The notes under the pieces are model-generated. The model saw only the letters and a program-made list of their open reading frames with translations, had not been told where the DNA came from and made no database searches. Below, one piece after another: positions 35,139 to 44,658 of a stretch of DNA of 64,000 bases. The position numbers and the translations under genes are program-made. Each line of letters starts with the position of its first letter. Position 1 is the stretch's first letter. The stretch is from Micavibrio sp. UBA1850 (GTDB taxonomy: Bacteria > Pseudomonadota > Alphaproteobacteria > Micavibrionales > Micavibrionaceae): positions 16,462 to 80,461 of the forward strand of contig DDIM01000015.1 of assembly GCA_002338525.1 (NCBI GenBank), written 5' to 3'.

Positions 35139-36467
35139 ATGAGCTCTTTATTTGACAGTCCCGACGACAAAACCCCAGAAACGTCGTCTAACGACCGCCC
35201 TCTGGCTGATTTGCTTCGTCCGCAAACGCTGGACGATGTGATTGGCCAAGATCATATAATTGGTGAAGGTGCGCCTTTGCGCAAAATGCTTGATCGCGGG
35301 ACATTACCCTCAATTATTTTCTGGGGGCCTCCAGGGTGTGGGAAAACCACGATTGCGCGTATTTTATCAAAACATACACAATTAAAGTTTGAGCAAATTT
35401 CAGCGATTTTTTCCGGCGTCTCTGATTTGAAAAAACTATTTGAATCAGCGCGCATTCGAAAACAAAACGGGCAAGGCACATTATTATTCGTCGATGAGAT
35501 ACACAGGTTTAATAAATCACAACAAGACGCGTTTCTTCCCGTTGTGGAAGACGGTACGATTACACTTGTCGGTGCGACAACGGAAAACCCGTCATTTGAA
35601 TTAAACGCGGCGATTTTATCCCGCTCCCAAGTTCTTGTTCTCAAGCGCTTAGACGAGGCAAGCTTGGAAAAGCTTATAACGCGTGCTGAAGACATGTTTG
35701 GCGCTCAACTACCCCTTGACGCGCAAGCGCGCAGCTCTCTTATTGCTATGGCAGATGGTGATGGCCGATATTTCTTATCATTGATTGAACAAGTGTATTC
35801 TCAAACAGCAGACGATGCAAAGCCCCTTGATCAAGAAGCATTATTTGCCATAGTGCAAAAGCGCGCGCCACTTTACGACAAAAGCGACGACAGTCATTAC
35901 AATCTGATCTCTGCGCTTCATAAATCTATGCGCGGCTCAGATGTTGAGGCCACGCTTTATTGGTTTTGGCGCATGCTGGATGGCGGTGAAGACCCCAGAT
36001 ACATTGCACGTCGTATGACACGCATGGCGGTTGAAGATGTGGGGTTGGCCGACCCTCAAGCCCTTAACATTTGTATATCTGCATGGGATGCGTATGAACG
36101 CCTAGGGTCTCCTGAGGGAGAGCTCGCATTAACACAGGCGATGATATATCTCGCAACAGCCCCGAAATCCACCGCAGGTTACAAGGCTGCCAAATTGGCT
36201 ATGAAAAGTGCAAAAGAAACAGGCTCTTTAATGCCACCTGCACATATTTTAAACGCCCCGACATCGTTAATGTCAGACCTTGGCTATGGTGATGGTTATC
36301 AATATGATCCCGATACTAAAGATGGCTTTTCAGGACAAAATTATTTCCCTGATGGCATGGAGCGTACAAGTTTTTATCAACCTGTAGAGCGCGGGTTTGA
36401 GCGCGAAATCAAAAAGCGCTTGGATTATTGGGATAAGCTAAGAGAAAAGAAGCAAAATGACATATAA
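35139..36467 (+). CDS. rarA: Replication-associated recombination protein A (MgsA/RarA)
   Basis: 442 aa from ATG 35139; a longer frame back to 35064 runs through the rplT terminator and is rejected. AAA+ ATPase acting at stalled forks, homologous to the clamp-loader family. Walker A is GPPGCGKTT (about residue 62) and Walker B LLFVDEIHRF. The C-terminal tetramerisation region ends with GYQYDPDTKDGFSGQNYFPD, as in the family. It overlaps the Nudix gene by 11 bp. Confidence 0.95.
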   Translation: MSSLFDSPDDKTPETSSNDRPLADLLRPQTLDDVIGQDHIIGEGAPLRKMLDRGTLPSIIFWGPPGCGKTTIARILSKHTQLKFEQISAIFSGVSDLKKLFESARIRKQNGQGTLLFVDEIHRFNKSQQDAFLPVVEDGTITLVGATTENPSFELNAAILSRSQVLVLKRLDEASLEKLITRAEDMFGAQLPLDAQARSSLIAMADGDGRYFLSLIEQVYSQTADDAKPLDQEALFAIVQKRAPLYDKSDDSHYNLISALHKSMRGSDVEATLYWFWRMLDGGEDPRYIARRMTRMAVEDVGLADPQALNICISAWDAYERLGSPEGELALTQAMIYLATAPKSTAGYKAAKLAMKSAKETGSLMPPAHILNAPTSLMSDLGYGDGYQYDPDTKDGFSGQNYFPDGMERTSFYQPVERGFEREIKKRLDYWDKLREKKQNDI

Positions 36468-37017
36468 CACGCTAGAAGATTTAAAAGCCTACAGCCCCTC
36501 TTTTCTTGAAGAAGATGATTACAATAAAATAATATCTTTAATCGAAAAAGAACCCGAATGTTATGGTCGTGGATGTTTTCCTGCGCATGTAACAGGGTCC
36601 GCATTTTTAATTAACAAAGCCGGTGATAAGGTATTACTCAACCATCATAAATCTCTCAATATTTGGTTGCAATTTGGAGGGCATGCGGACGGTAATTCCG
36701 ATATACTTGCCGTTGCCAAAAGAGAGCTTGAAGAAGAATCCGGAATTAAGGATTTCAAACATATTTGTTTTGGTGAGACTAAAATATTCGATGTTGATAC
36801 CCATATTATACCTGCAAATGATCTTAAGAATGAGCCTGAACACGCACATTACGACCTAAGGTATTTGTTTCAATGCCAAGGGCGCGAGGCTTTTTCGATC
36901 AGCAATGAATCTCTTGAGTTAAGATGGTGCAGTTATGATGAGGCCATAGTATTAATGAACTTAGAAGACAAGGGCGTTCGACGCATGCTTGATAAATGGC
37001 AATCGCTTGAAAAATAG
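36457..37017 (+). CDS. Nudix hydrolase
   Basis: A 186-aa protein. The Nudix box starts at GGHADGNSDILAVAKRELEE and ends ESGI (about residues 68-91), with the REL-EE core that binds Mg2+. Hydrolyses a nucleoside-diphosphate-linked compound; the substrate cannot be predicted. The ATG lies inside the end of rarA, so the two are coupled. Confidence 0.9.
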   Translation: MTYNTLEDLKAYSPSFLEEDDYNKIISLIEKEPECYGRGCFPAHVTGSAFLINKAGDKVLLNHHKSLNIWLQFGGHADGNSDILAVAKRELEEESGIKDFKHICFGETKIFDVDTHIIPANDLKNEPEHAHYDLRYLFQCQGREAFSISNESLELRWCSYDEAIVLMNLEDKGVRRMLDKWQSLEK

Positions 37018-37080
37018 GTTATTGGGGCCCAGTTAAAATACATCTTGGTCGCGTGTCGCGAGAGTGGTAAATTTGTATTT

Positions 37081-37461
37081 ATGAATATGTTGTTTGCCAT
37101 TGCCTGCGGGGGCGCCATAGGCGCGGTTAGTCGCCACAGCCTTAACCTTATAATCTCACATAAAATTGTGACGGATTTTCCCATAGGTATTTTTACTGTC
37201 AATGTCTTGGGATCGTGCCTTATGGGCATTATGCTTGCGCTTTTTACGTATGTACTTGATGGCTCGCAAACATTGAAAGCCTTTTTGATGGTAGGTTTCT
37301 TAGGATCATTTACGACATTTTCGACTTTTTCTATGGAAAGCGTGGCGCTCATTGAACGTCATGCGTACGTCGAGGCCCTTACATATATATTTGGTTCTGT
37401 ACTTTTATCTATAGGTGGGCTATTCCTTGGCTTGATCTTAACAAAGCAATTTATTGCATAA
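37081..37461 (+). CDS. crcB: Fluoride efflux channel CrcB/Fluc
   Basis: 126 aa from ATG 37081; the frame extends to 37045 but conserved sequence starts at MNMLFAIACGGAIGAVSR. Dual-topology fluoride channel with four membrane helices. Signature GGAIGAVSRH, N-V-L-G-S (residues about 43-47), and GFLGSFTTFSTFS near residue 74 with the Na+ site and phenylalanine box. No fluoride riboswitch is evident upstream. Confidence 0.93.
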   Translation: MNMLFAIACGGAIGAVSRHSLNLIISHKIVTDFPIGIFTVNVLGSCLMGIMLALFTYVLDGSQTLKAFLMVGFLGSFTTFSTFSMESVALIERHAYVEALTYIFGSVLLSIGGLFLGLILTKQFIA

Positions 37462-37473
37462 GTAGAATTTAGT

Positions 37474-38448
37474 ATGAGTAAAGTAAAACATGTCATAGTT
37501 AAATCAGACGAGCACGGACAACGCCTTGATCGCTGGTTAAAAAAACAACTCCCAAAGACACCTTTCGGGCTGCTGCAAAAAATCATTCGCACAGGACAAT
37601 TGCGCGTGGATGGAAAGCGCGTGAAAGCGGATACGAAGCTTTCTGAAGGGCAAGATGTGCGCTTACCACCAGTTGAGACACACTACAGCGACGAGTATAA
37701 AATTCGCGAAGGCGACAAAGAGTTTATGGAGTCATTGGTTGTCTACGATGATGGCGACTTGATTATATTCAACAAGCCTTATGGGCTTGCTAGCCAAGGC
37801 GGATCAAACATTCACCGCCACATGGATGGCATGCTTGAGGTTTTCAAAAACCGTAAGGGTGTACGACCAAAGCTTTTACACCGCCTTGATAAAGAAACAT
37901 CAGGATTATTGATGTGTGCGCGCGAACTAAAGACAGTTCAAAATATGGGGCGTGTGCTTAAAAATCGTAATATCCGAAAATATTACTGGGGCATCACGCA
38001 TAATGTGCCAGAGACAAATAGTGGTACGATTTATGGAGCCCTTGCCAAAGGCGTTGGTCGACAAAAAGAGCGCATGATTTTGGATGAAGAAAATGGGCTT
38101 AAAGCGCAAACAGAATTTAGCGTTGTTGACAGGCTGGGTGATGATGCCGCGTTGATTTCATTTTGGCCACGTACCGGCCGAACACACCAAATTCGTGTTC
38201 ACAGTGCTGATGCGCTTGACTGCCCTATTCTGTGCGACCAAAAATACGGGGGGTCATCTTTGGACGGGTTTGAATTGAGCGATCGTTTGCACTTGCAGGC
38301 CTACCGTATTATTTTCCCAAATCCGAACAAGAAAAATCACATGCTGGATATTTCAATTCCGATTGCCGATGATTTGAAACAAACCTGTGATGCATTAGGA
38401 TTTCATCCAGACAAAAACTTTGATCCTTTTGAAGATGTAGAGGTATAA
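37474..38448 (+). CDS. rluC: RluC/RluD family 23S rRNA pseudouridine synthase
   Basis: A 324-aa protein. An N-terminal S4 RNA-binding domain (about residues 13-70, RLDRWLKKQLP) is followed by the pseudouridine synthase domain. The catalytic Asp is in HRLDKETSGLL (near residue 136), with later RTGRTHQIRVH. RluC-type is likely from length and the S4 domain, but RluD cannot be excluded. It lies 12 bp after crcB. Confidence 0.9.
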   Translation: MSKVKHVIVKSDEHGQRLDRWLKKQLPKTPFGLLQKIIRTGQLRVDGKRVKADTKLSEGQDVRLPPVETHYSDEYKIREGDKEFMESLVVYDDGDLIIFNKPYGLASQGGSNIHRHMDGMLEVFKNRKGVRPKLLHRLDKETSGLLMCARELKTVQNMGRVLKNRNIRKYYWGITHNVPETNSGTIYGALAKGVGRQKERMILDEENGLKAQTEFSVVDRLGDDAALISFWPRTGRTHQIRVHSADALDCPILCDQKYGGSSLDGFELSDRLHLQAYRIIFPNPNKKNHMLDISIPIADDLKQTCDALGFHPDKNFDPFEDVEV

Positions 38449-38455
38449 TCTATCT

Positions 38456-39406
38456 ATGGTTTTGTTTAACGATACGCAGCCTGAAAAACCAAAGTCATTG
38501 TTTAGACAGTGCCTTAAATGGACGTTTCGTATTTTGCTTTTTTTGATCGTTATCATTCTAGTTTGTATTGGGTGCCTCAATATGTTGCAGGGCACTGGGC
38601 AAACGCAAAAAAACGGCATACAAAAAACCATTGAAAGCTTTACCGGTAAACAAACTCAAATTCGTAAATTAGAAGCATTTCAATTTTTTCCTGAATTTCA
38701 TGTGGCCTTTAAGGGCCTTGAGAATGGTTTGTTTTCTGAAAAACAAATTAAGGCCTATAGCGTCAATGTGCGCGCGCCTGGTGCGATGGTCTTTACAAGA
38801 AACGGATTGTTTCGTGAACTTGAAATACACCACCTTGAGTTTTTAAAAGACAGCGAAATTATTCATCACATTGAAAATGTAAGTATTGTGCCAGAGCCAA
38901 AGACAGAGCCAAAGACAGAGCCAAAGACAGGGTCACAGACAGGGACAGAGTCAGCCCCCCCTTCTGCGCGCCTTGTCATTAACTTCAATAAGCCTCAGGA
39001 TTTGAAGATTACGTTTACATTATCCAATGGCCCTGACTATAAATTTTCAAAGGATGCCCCTTTTGTTATCACATGGCCTGAGGGACGTATTGAGGGCCAC
39101 TTAATGAATAATGATAATACGCGCTTTGTCACAGGAAAGGCGTCTCTTAACGCTCCTTTAGGGACACTTCCTGCGGGCAATATAGAATGCTTTTTTGCAG
39201 AGCTGAGTATGTATGATTACAAACTTGCTATACACGATTTGTGGGCCGTTGCGAGCGGGCTCAAGACGGTTGCTCAGTTCCCTGCCATAGATTTTGATGC
39301 TTTTAACGCATCCCCTATAAGTAAAGATTTATCCACGCGCTTGCCTGCTGCAGAAATCAAACAGAGCGCGTGCGCGCCCTTCCTACAAGATAGTCTTACA
39401 AGGTAG
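38456..39406 (+). CDS. Hypothetical membrane-anchored protein with PKTE repeats
   Basis: A 316-aa protein. One transmembrane segment (about residues 24-45) follows a basic N terminus, so the bulk is periplasmic. The segment GIQKTIESFTGKQTQIRKLE after the anchor resembles the start of AsmA-like envelope proteins; this is weak. A proline/lysine/threonine/glutamate repeat (residues about 146-158) encoded by exact 12-bp units forms a linker. It lies in a string of forward genes between rluC and the ATP12 gene. Confidence 0.68.
   Translation: MVLFNDTQPEKPKSLFRQCLKWTFRILLFLIVIILVCIGCLNMLQGTGQTQKNGIQKTIESFTGKQTQIRKLEAFQFFPEFHVAFKGLENGLFSEKQIKAYSVNVRAPGAMVFTRNGLFRELEIHHLEFLKDSEIIHHIENVSIVPEPKTEPKTEPKTGSQTGTESAPPSARLVINFNKPQDLKITFTLSNGPDYKFSKDAPFVITWPEGRIEGHLMNNDNTRFVTGKASLNAPLGTLPAGNIECFFAELSMYDYKLAIHDLWAVASGLKTVAQFPAIDFDAFNASPISKDLSTRLPAAEIKQSACAPFLQDSLTR
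38894..38929 (+). repeat. 12-bp tandem repeat inside a gene
   Basis: Three exact copies of GAGCCAAAGACA (38894, 38906, 38918), each encoding EPKT, followed by degraded copies. In-frame length change by slippage would alter the linker without a frameshift. Confidence 0.9.
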
Positions 39407-39415
39407 TACATAAAG

Positions 39416-40120
39416 ATGAAACGATTTTATACAACTGTCTCAACGTCATCCGATAATATAGGATGGGCCGTTTTACTTGATGATAAACCTGTCAAAACAC
39501 CTTTAGGCAAGCAACTCCGCGCGCCAACAGAAGGTATTGCAAACCTTATGGTGCAGGAATGGTCAGCACAAGAGGATGAAATTGAGCCAGAAAGCATGCC
39601 CATTACACAGATCATTACAACAGCTATTGACCGTGTCACAGCAGAGCGTGATGAAATCGAGCGCCAGACATTGGCATATATTGATACTGATATGATTTGT
39701 TACCGCGCCCAGCAACCAGAAAGCTACGTCAAACGCCAAGCGGATGCGTGGGACAAATGGGTTGAATGGTATAATCAGCAATCAGGTGATGTTTTGTTAA
39801 CCACAACGGCGCTCAGCGCCCTTAAACAGCCCAATATGTGTCGCGATCATGCTGTTAAGTGTGTAAAGTCGATGGATTTATGGCATTTTACCGTTTTTCA
39901 AATTTTAGTATCGATCACAGGCTCGTTTATATTATCACTTGCGTTTATGGATAAATATTTTGATGAAGAGGAACTTTTCCAGCTTTCACATGTTGAGGAT
40001 TTGCTACGCTCTGAAATATATAACGAAGATTTTTATGGGATCGCGCCGACACAGGAACGAAAGTGGAATGTCACAAAGCGTGATTTCAAAGCCATTCAAA
40101 GTATTTTAGGAGCGTTATAG
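39416..40120 (+). CDS. ATP12 family F1-ATPase assembly chaperone
   Basis: A 234-aa protein of the ATP12 family, which in mitochondria binds the F1 alpha subunit during assembly; alphaproteobacteria carry homologues. Family features: MKRFYTTVS..., VLLDDKPVKTPLGKQLRAPT, EWSAQEDEIEPESMPITQII and the TDMICYRA segment. Normal length, soluble. Marker supporting alphaproteobacterial origin. Confidence 0.93.
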   Translation: MKRFYTTVSTSSDNIGWAVLLDDKPVKTPLGKQLRAPTEGIANLMVQEWSAQEDEIEPESMPITQIITTAIDRVTAERDEIERQTLAYIDTDMICYRAQQPESYVKRQADAWDKWVEWYNQQSGDVLLTTTALSALKQPNMCRDHAVKCVKSMDLWHFTVFQILVSITGSFILSLAFMDKYFDEEELFQLSHVEDLLRSEIYNEDFYGIAPTQERKWNVTKRDFKAIQSILGAL

Positions 40121-40164
40121 TTTTTAAATTTTAACACTTGAATTAAATATACGAAAGAATTGCT

Positions 40165-40710
40165 ATGACACATTTCATCAAAAAAACATTAAGCCTTATT
40201 ATCTTTTCAGTTTTGACAGCAACCCCTGCAATTGCTGCAAACGTAGGAGATAAAATCCCTCACAATCTTGATCTGTCCGACCAAACATCAACACAGCAGA
40301 GTTTTCAATCTATATCAGGTGAAAATGGTGCCGTGATCTTGTTTATAAGATCTGCTGAATGGTGCCCTTACTGCCAAGCACAATTGATGGATGTAAACTC
40401 ACGTTTGCCTGAAATTCGCGGCGCCGGATACAATGTCGTTAGCGTTAGTTACGACAGCATCGACTCACTTGATGCGTTCGTAAAACAGCGCGGTATCGAC
40501 TACCCTCTTTTGTCTGACAAAAACTCAGAAGCGATCAAAGCCTTTAATCTTTTAAATAAAGAAATCCGTGAAGGCTCTAAGCAAGATGGTATCCCACATC
40601 CTGCAATTATCGTTACAAATGAACAGGGTGTCATCACACATGTATTCAAAGAAGATGGTTACAAAAACCGCCCTGACATGGACGATGTTGTTGCGGCTTT
40701 AAAAGAATAG
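40165..40710 (+). CDS. Exported peroxiredoxin-like redoxin
   Basis: A 181-aa protein with a signal peptide (about residues 1-26, AIA/AN cleavage), then an AhpC/TSA-type thioredoxin fold. The active-site stretch is SAEWCPYCQAQL, with Cys68 and Cys71 in a CxxC arrangement. Predicted periplasmic thiol reductase or peroxidase; the substrate is unknown. Confidence 0.87.
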   Translation: MTHFIKKTLSLIIFSVLTATPAIAANVGDKIPHNLDLSDQTSTQQSFQSISGENGAVILFIRSAEWCPYCQAQLMDVNSRLPEIRGAGYNVVSVSYDSIDSLDAFVKQRGIDYPLLSDKNSEAIKAFNLLNKEIREGSKQDGIPHPAIIVTNEQGVITHVFKEDGYKNRPDMDDVVAALKE

Positions 40711-40730
40711 TTAGAAAAGATAAACGACAT

Positions 40731-40943
40731 ATGAACCAAAGCGATCAAAATCGCATAACTGATATTGAAGTTGTGCTTACCCGTCAAGATCAACAAATCC
40801 AGGATTTGAGTGACATGGTAAATGCACAATGGAAAGAAATCGATCGCCTCAAGCGTTTGTTAGAGAAAACAAACTCTAAAATCCAAACGCTTGAGGACAA
40901 TATTGATGCCCCAGAAGCGCATCAGCCCCCTCCCCATTATTAA
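40731..40943 (+). CDS. slyX: SlyX family protein
   Basis: A 70-aa coiled coil with the family pattern (RITDIEVVLTRQDQQIQDLS ... QWKEIDRLKRLL ... APEAHQPPPHY). The proline-rich PPPHY tail is diagnostic. The function is unknown. It overlaps the convergent tag gene by 4 bp. Confidence 0.9.
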   Translation: MNQSDQNRITDIEVVLTRQDQQIQDLSDMVNAQWKEIDRLKRLLEKTNSKIQTLEDNIDAPEAHQPPPHY

Positions 40944-41545
40944 TTTGAAATTATTGCCTTTTGCTCTGAGAAGTCACAGCCTTTAAAGTGGTCGTTGACC
41001 ATGCCCATTGCCTGCATAAAAGCATAACATGTTGTAGGCCCCACGAACTTAAAGCCTTTTTTCTTTAGATCCTTTGAAAGCGCAATCGCCTCATCACATG
41101 TTGTGATATGTCGCAATTGTTCATAGGCAAGCAACTCATTTCGGGACGTGGGTTTGAATTTTTGGACATACGAATAGAATGCCCCCTCATCGGCGATGAG
41201 GTCTTGCATACATCGGGCGTTATTAATTGTTGCTTCAATTTTACCGCGATGGCGAATGATGCCTGCATTATTAAGTAAGTTTTCAATGTCTGCGTCAGTC
41301 ATCTTCGCGACACGATCAATATCAAAATGATGAAATGCTTTGCGGAAATTGTCCCGTTTTTTAAGGATTGTTATCCAGCTTAAACCCGCTTGAAACCCTT
41401 CGAGACATATTTTCTCAAAAAGTCTTTGGTCTGAGGTGACAAGGTTACCCCATTCATTATCGTGATAATCAATGTATAAAGGATCTGTTCCACACCACTG
41501 ACAGCGGTGCTTGCCGTCCTCATCCTTGATTAAACCATCATTCAT
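40940..41545 (-). CDS. tag: DNA-3-methyladenine glycosylase I
   Basis: A 201-aa base-excision repair enzyme that removes 3-methyladenine. Conserved zinc-site CQWCGTDPLYIDYHDNEWG (Cys13, Cys16) and C-terminal GCDF with the partner His/Cys. The family motif GLSWITILKKRDNFRKAF is present. Usual length about 190. Confidence 0.94.
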   Translation of the reverse strand: MNDGLIKDEDGKHRCQWCGTDPLYIDYHDNEWGNLVTSDQRLFEKICLEGFQAGLSWITILKKRDNFRKAFHHFDIDRVAKMTDADIENLLNNAGIIRHRGKIEATINNARCMQDLIADEGAFYSYVQKFKPTSRNELLAYEQLRHITTCDEAIALSKDLKKKGFKFVGPTTCYAFMQAMGMVNDHFKGCDFSEQKAIISN

Positions 41546-41560
41546 AGGTTATTTTTTAGA

Positions 41561-42475
41561 TTAATTGACGTAGTCATGCAAGTTCAGACGTAGAATTCGC
41601 GCCGTTGTTGCATACGATGCTTCGAGTTGTGTTTGATATTGCGTCAATAATACTGAGGCTTCGGCCAAGTCTGTGTCTTCTAAAGACGATATAATGTCTT
41701 GAAGCAATGCCATCTCGTCACTGTTAACCTGCATTCTATCTTCTATCAGCGTGGCTTTAGATGAAATGTCCGTTCTAGAGGCTGCAATATCATCTACAGC
41801 TTCATTGATAAGTGACAAAGCCTCGGAAATTGCCGCAGTATCGGCTGAGTTATTGGCCGCCAAATTCATGGCTCTTAGCATTTTCTCAAATCCTATGTCA
41901 TCTGCTGTCACCCCATAATCAAGAGTATACCCATCGGCTACGGTGACGTTTTGCATCATATTGTCGCCTTGATAATATTCAATATTCGGCGTTGATGGCG
42001 TGGCCTGTGCCGTATAAAGAGGATCTGTCAAATCAACAGGCGGCACATCAATCATTGATCCTGCAAAAAGATAGCGCCCTCCTAAATTCGTATTCAAAAG
42101 TGCGGCCATTGATTCTTCCGAATTTCTGGCAATCACCTCAAGGTCGAACGGCGTTGCAAACTGACCTGATAAATTTTGTGATAATGTTTGGGCAAAGTCG
42201 TTTGCCAAATCCAGCATATCGCCCATCGTGCTAAACATTTGGTTAATACGAGATTGTGCGGTCTGCGCAACAATATTTTGTGTCGTAATACGTGCCAAAT
42301 CACTTTCTGTGTTAAGCAAACGTTGCACGTCAGTGCTTATACCGGCAAAGTTACGGCTTTTCTTTCCTGATGAAATTGAAAGCTGTGTTTCGTTTGCGTT
42401 TTGTTGAATACGCAAATTATTTGAGTTCAAGCGATTAGAGAACGTAAATGTTGATATACGTGATGAAATTGCCAT
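41561..42475 (-). CDS. flgL: Flagellar hook-associated protein 3 (FlgL)
   Basis: A 304-aa flagellin-like junction protein. The conserved N-terminal coil (ISSRISTFTFSNRLNSNNLR ... QLSISSGKKSRNFAG) and C-terminal coil (LLTQYQTQLEASYATTARIL) match FlgL. It joins the hook-filament junction with FlgK. Strong AGGAGG ribosome site; 37 bp after flgK, last gene of the flagellar cluster in this window. Confidence 0.93.
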   Translation of the reverse strand: MAISSRISTFTFSNRLNSNNLRIQQNANETQLSISSGKKSRNFAGISTDVQRLLNTESDLARITTQNIVAQTAQSRINQMFSTMGDMLDLANDFAQTLSQNLSGQFATPFDLEVIARNSEESMAALLNTNLGGRYLFAGSMIDVPPVDLTDPLYTAQATPSTPNIEYYQGDNMMQNVTVADGYTLDYGVTADDIGFEKMLRAMNLAANNSADTAAISEALSLINEAVDDIAASRTDISSKATLIEDRMQVNSDEMALLQDIISSLEDTDLAEASVLLTQYQTQLEASYATTARILRLNLHDYVN

Positions 42476-42512
42476 GTTGTCCTCCTTTTATCCTTTATTG
42501 TTTATTTTCCAA

Positions 42513-44252
42513 TTATCGAACAGCTGCAATCAGCTCTTCTAATAGCCCTTTAATCACAGCGATTACCTGTGCTGACGCCTGATAATGGCTCTCCAGCTCG
42601 AGGAGTATAGCTGTTTCTTCGTCTATGTTTACGCCTGTCACATTGTTCATAAAATCTGCACCTTGCTGGCGGATCACTTCTGCTGATTCTGCGGCATCTG
42701 CTGCATTCGAGGCATTCAACGCGGCTCGTGACATGATGCTTTCTGCATATGATCTCAACGATAAACTTTGTGCAGAAAAGTCTCCTGCGGCATCGAATGA
42801 GACTGATGCATCTAAGGCCGTAGAAAGTCCTTCGACAACAGATGTATCACCGACTGTAATCCCTACATCACCAATGGCAAGCCCTGCACTACCGTCAAAA
42901 CGCCCAAGCGCCAACAAGTCACTATCTTCTAATAGGTAGTCTGCAACACGAATGTTACGTGCCCCCTCTCCGCTAAACATATCATTCAAGCCAAAATAGT
43001 CAGAAAACCCTTGGTTTTCGGCGCCAATATCACTGTCCATTTCGTTGATAGAAATACCAAGTGTTGGATCTGTTGATGTAAGCACCAACTCTCCTGCTGG
43101 CCCAAGGCTTGCTGTAATACCTGTTACGTTCAACGCTGTGACAACATCACCAATGGTTCCATAAGTACTAAGATCGATATTGGTAAAGCTTTGTACAACT
43201 CCATTTTCATTAGTCAGACCGATACGGACAAATCCACTCCCTGCCCATGGGTCTGCTGCTGAGAAGCCCTCGTCTCCCGTCATCTCGTTTCTTGGAGGGC
43301 GTGATGCCCCTGTGTTCAATACAGCGTTCATCGTGTCCATAAGAACATTTGCAAACTCGTCGTATTTTTCTTGCTCGTTAATCAAAACCTCATCCCGAAG
43401 CTCTATGAGCCCAGCAAGTTTTCCGCCACCAATATCATTTGTGACATCAACGCCGTTCACCTCAATGGGATTAATAATCCCTGGATATGTAACATTTGTT
43501 GTTAATGTCGCCTGAGGATCAAATGACATGTAGTATGGCGATGACGTGATAAGCGGCTGCCCAGACGGAAGGTAGACCTGCATTCTATTACTATTGTCAT
43601 AGAAGAATGTTACATCAATTTCTTCAGCTAGCTTTTGTAGCTCTGCAACACGTTGATCTTCATACTCAACCAAAGTTGTCGCATTCTTTCCTGATGTTCT
43701 TAGTATCTTGTCGTTAATATCATCAATCACAGTTAACGATTCATTGATGCGGTTAATCGTTTTGTCAATCTCAAGCTCTGCATCAGTTCTTTGCTCTTGA
43801 ATTGAGCTCGACATATCGCGCAGGTAGAGCGCGATCACCTCAGCATCAGAAACAATCTGTGATTTTTGCGCGCGGTTTTCAGGTGTTACAGCTAGCAAAT
43901 CAAGGTTTGTGAAAAACTCATTCAAAGTACTTGTTAGTGAAAAATCAGAAACAATATCACCTGTACGGCGGATATAAACGTCTAGATACTCTGCAATTAC
44001 ATTTTTACGACTCACGTCAAACGTGTCGTTGACCACGCCATCTACCAAATACTGATTCAGTGAGCTTGAAACAGTGCCACCAATCGGCACAGTTCCAAAG
44101 TTGCCAGTAATATAGTCAGCCGTGTAGGATTTACGTGTATATCCCGCACGGTCTGCGTTTGTGATATTTTGAGACGCAACTTTAATGTTTTCTTCCGTGG
44201 CTTGGATGCCGCGGTAGGCCATATGCAAGCCATTTAATAGTGAAATACTCAT
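42513..44252 (-). CDS. flgK: Flagellar hook-associated protein 1 (FlgK)
   Basis: A 579-aa protein. The N-terminal rod/hook signature (LLNGLHMAYRGIQATEENIKVASQNITNADRAGYTRK) and C-terminal D0 helix (VNIDEETAILLELESHYQASAQVIAVIKGLLEELIAAVR, shown in part) are those of FlgK. It caps the hook and connects it to the filament. Its start overlaps the FlgN-like gene stop (ATGA). Confidence 0.94.
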   Translation of the reverse strand: MSISLLNGLHMAYRGIQATEENIKVASQNITNADRAGYTRKSYTADYITGNFGTVPIGGTVSSSLNQYLVDGVVNDTFDVSRKNVIAEYLDVYIRRTGDIVSDFSLTSTLNEFFTNLDLLAVTPENRAQKSQIVSDAEVIALYLRDMSSSIQEQRTDAELEIDKTINRINESLTVIDDINDKILRTSGKNATTLVEYEDQRVAELQKLAEEIDVTFFYDNSNRMQVYLPSGQPLITSSPYYMSFDPQATLTTNVTYPGIINPIEVNGVDVTNDIGGGKLAGLIELRDEVLINEQEKYDEFANVLMDTMNAVLNTGASRPPRNEMTGDEGFSAADPWAGSGFVRIGLTNENGVVQSFTNIDLSTYGTIGDVVTALNVTGITASLGPAGELVLTSTDPTLGISINEMDSDIGAENQGFSDYFGLNDMFSGEGARNIRVADYLLEDSDLLALGRFDGSAGLAIGDVGITVGDTSVVEGLSTALDASVSFDAAGDFSAQSLSLRSYAESIMSRAALNASNAADAAESAEVIRQQGADFMNNVTGVNIDEETAILLELESHYQASAQVIAVIKGLLEELIAAVR

Positions 44253-44614
44253 GCCCAGCCTCCCGTGTATTGATGTCCATCTTCGTCATCAAACAAATCA
44301 TCTCGGTTTGATATATCGTTTGTCGAAGTTTTGTTCTTCAGTGCTTCTATATGGTGCACTGTGTTGACCTTTAATTCTTTATGGATGTTTTTAAGAAGCA
44401 TCAAACACTCGAGAATATCTTCATCAGAGTTATGATCAGCCAAGCTCTCTGCTTGGTCTTCCAAATCTTTAAGCATCATCATTTTTTGTAAATACATGCC
44501 ACGTAGGCTCAGGTTGCCCTGATCCATCAAGACAGCATTTTCTACACGGATAAACCCAAGAAGGTCTCTCATATCGTGTTGTAGTCTGCTATTTTGTTTC
44601 GTTGCTTGTGACAT
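44249..44614 (-). CDS. FlgN-like export chaperone candidate
   Basis: A 121-aa protein, translationally coupled to flgK. The pattern LLGFIRVENAVLMDQGNLSL, with later LQKMMMLKDLEDQA and LLKNIHKELKVNTV, resembles FlgN chaperones (EN-x2-L, then K-x2-L-x2-LE) that deliver FlgK and FlgL for export. The position directly upstream of flgK supports this. Similarity is by pattern only, so the symbol is left empty. Confidence 0.6.
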   Translation of the reverse strand: MSQATKQNSRLQHDMRDLLGFIRVENAVLMDQGNLSLRGMYLQKMMMLKDLEDQAESLADHNSDEDILECLMLLKNIHKELKVNTVHHIEALKNKTSTNDISNRDDLFDDEDGHQYTGGWA

Positions 44615-44658
44615 CTTTTTTTGCCTTATTTTTTATATTTGTTTTTAAATATATGTTC

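Noticed and set aside
36990..37080. Fluoride riboswitch upstream of crcB
   Set aside because: The short gap after the Nudix gene lacks the conserved fluoride aptamer core.
38456..39406. Assignment as AsmA or DUF2125 protein
   Set aside because: Only a short segment after the anchor resembles AsmA-like proteins; length and repeats do not fit clearly.
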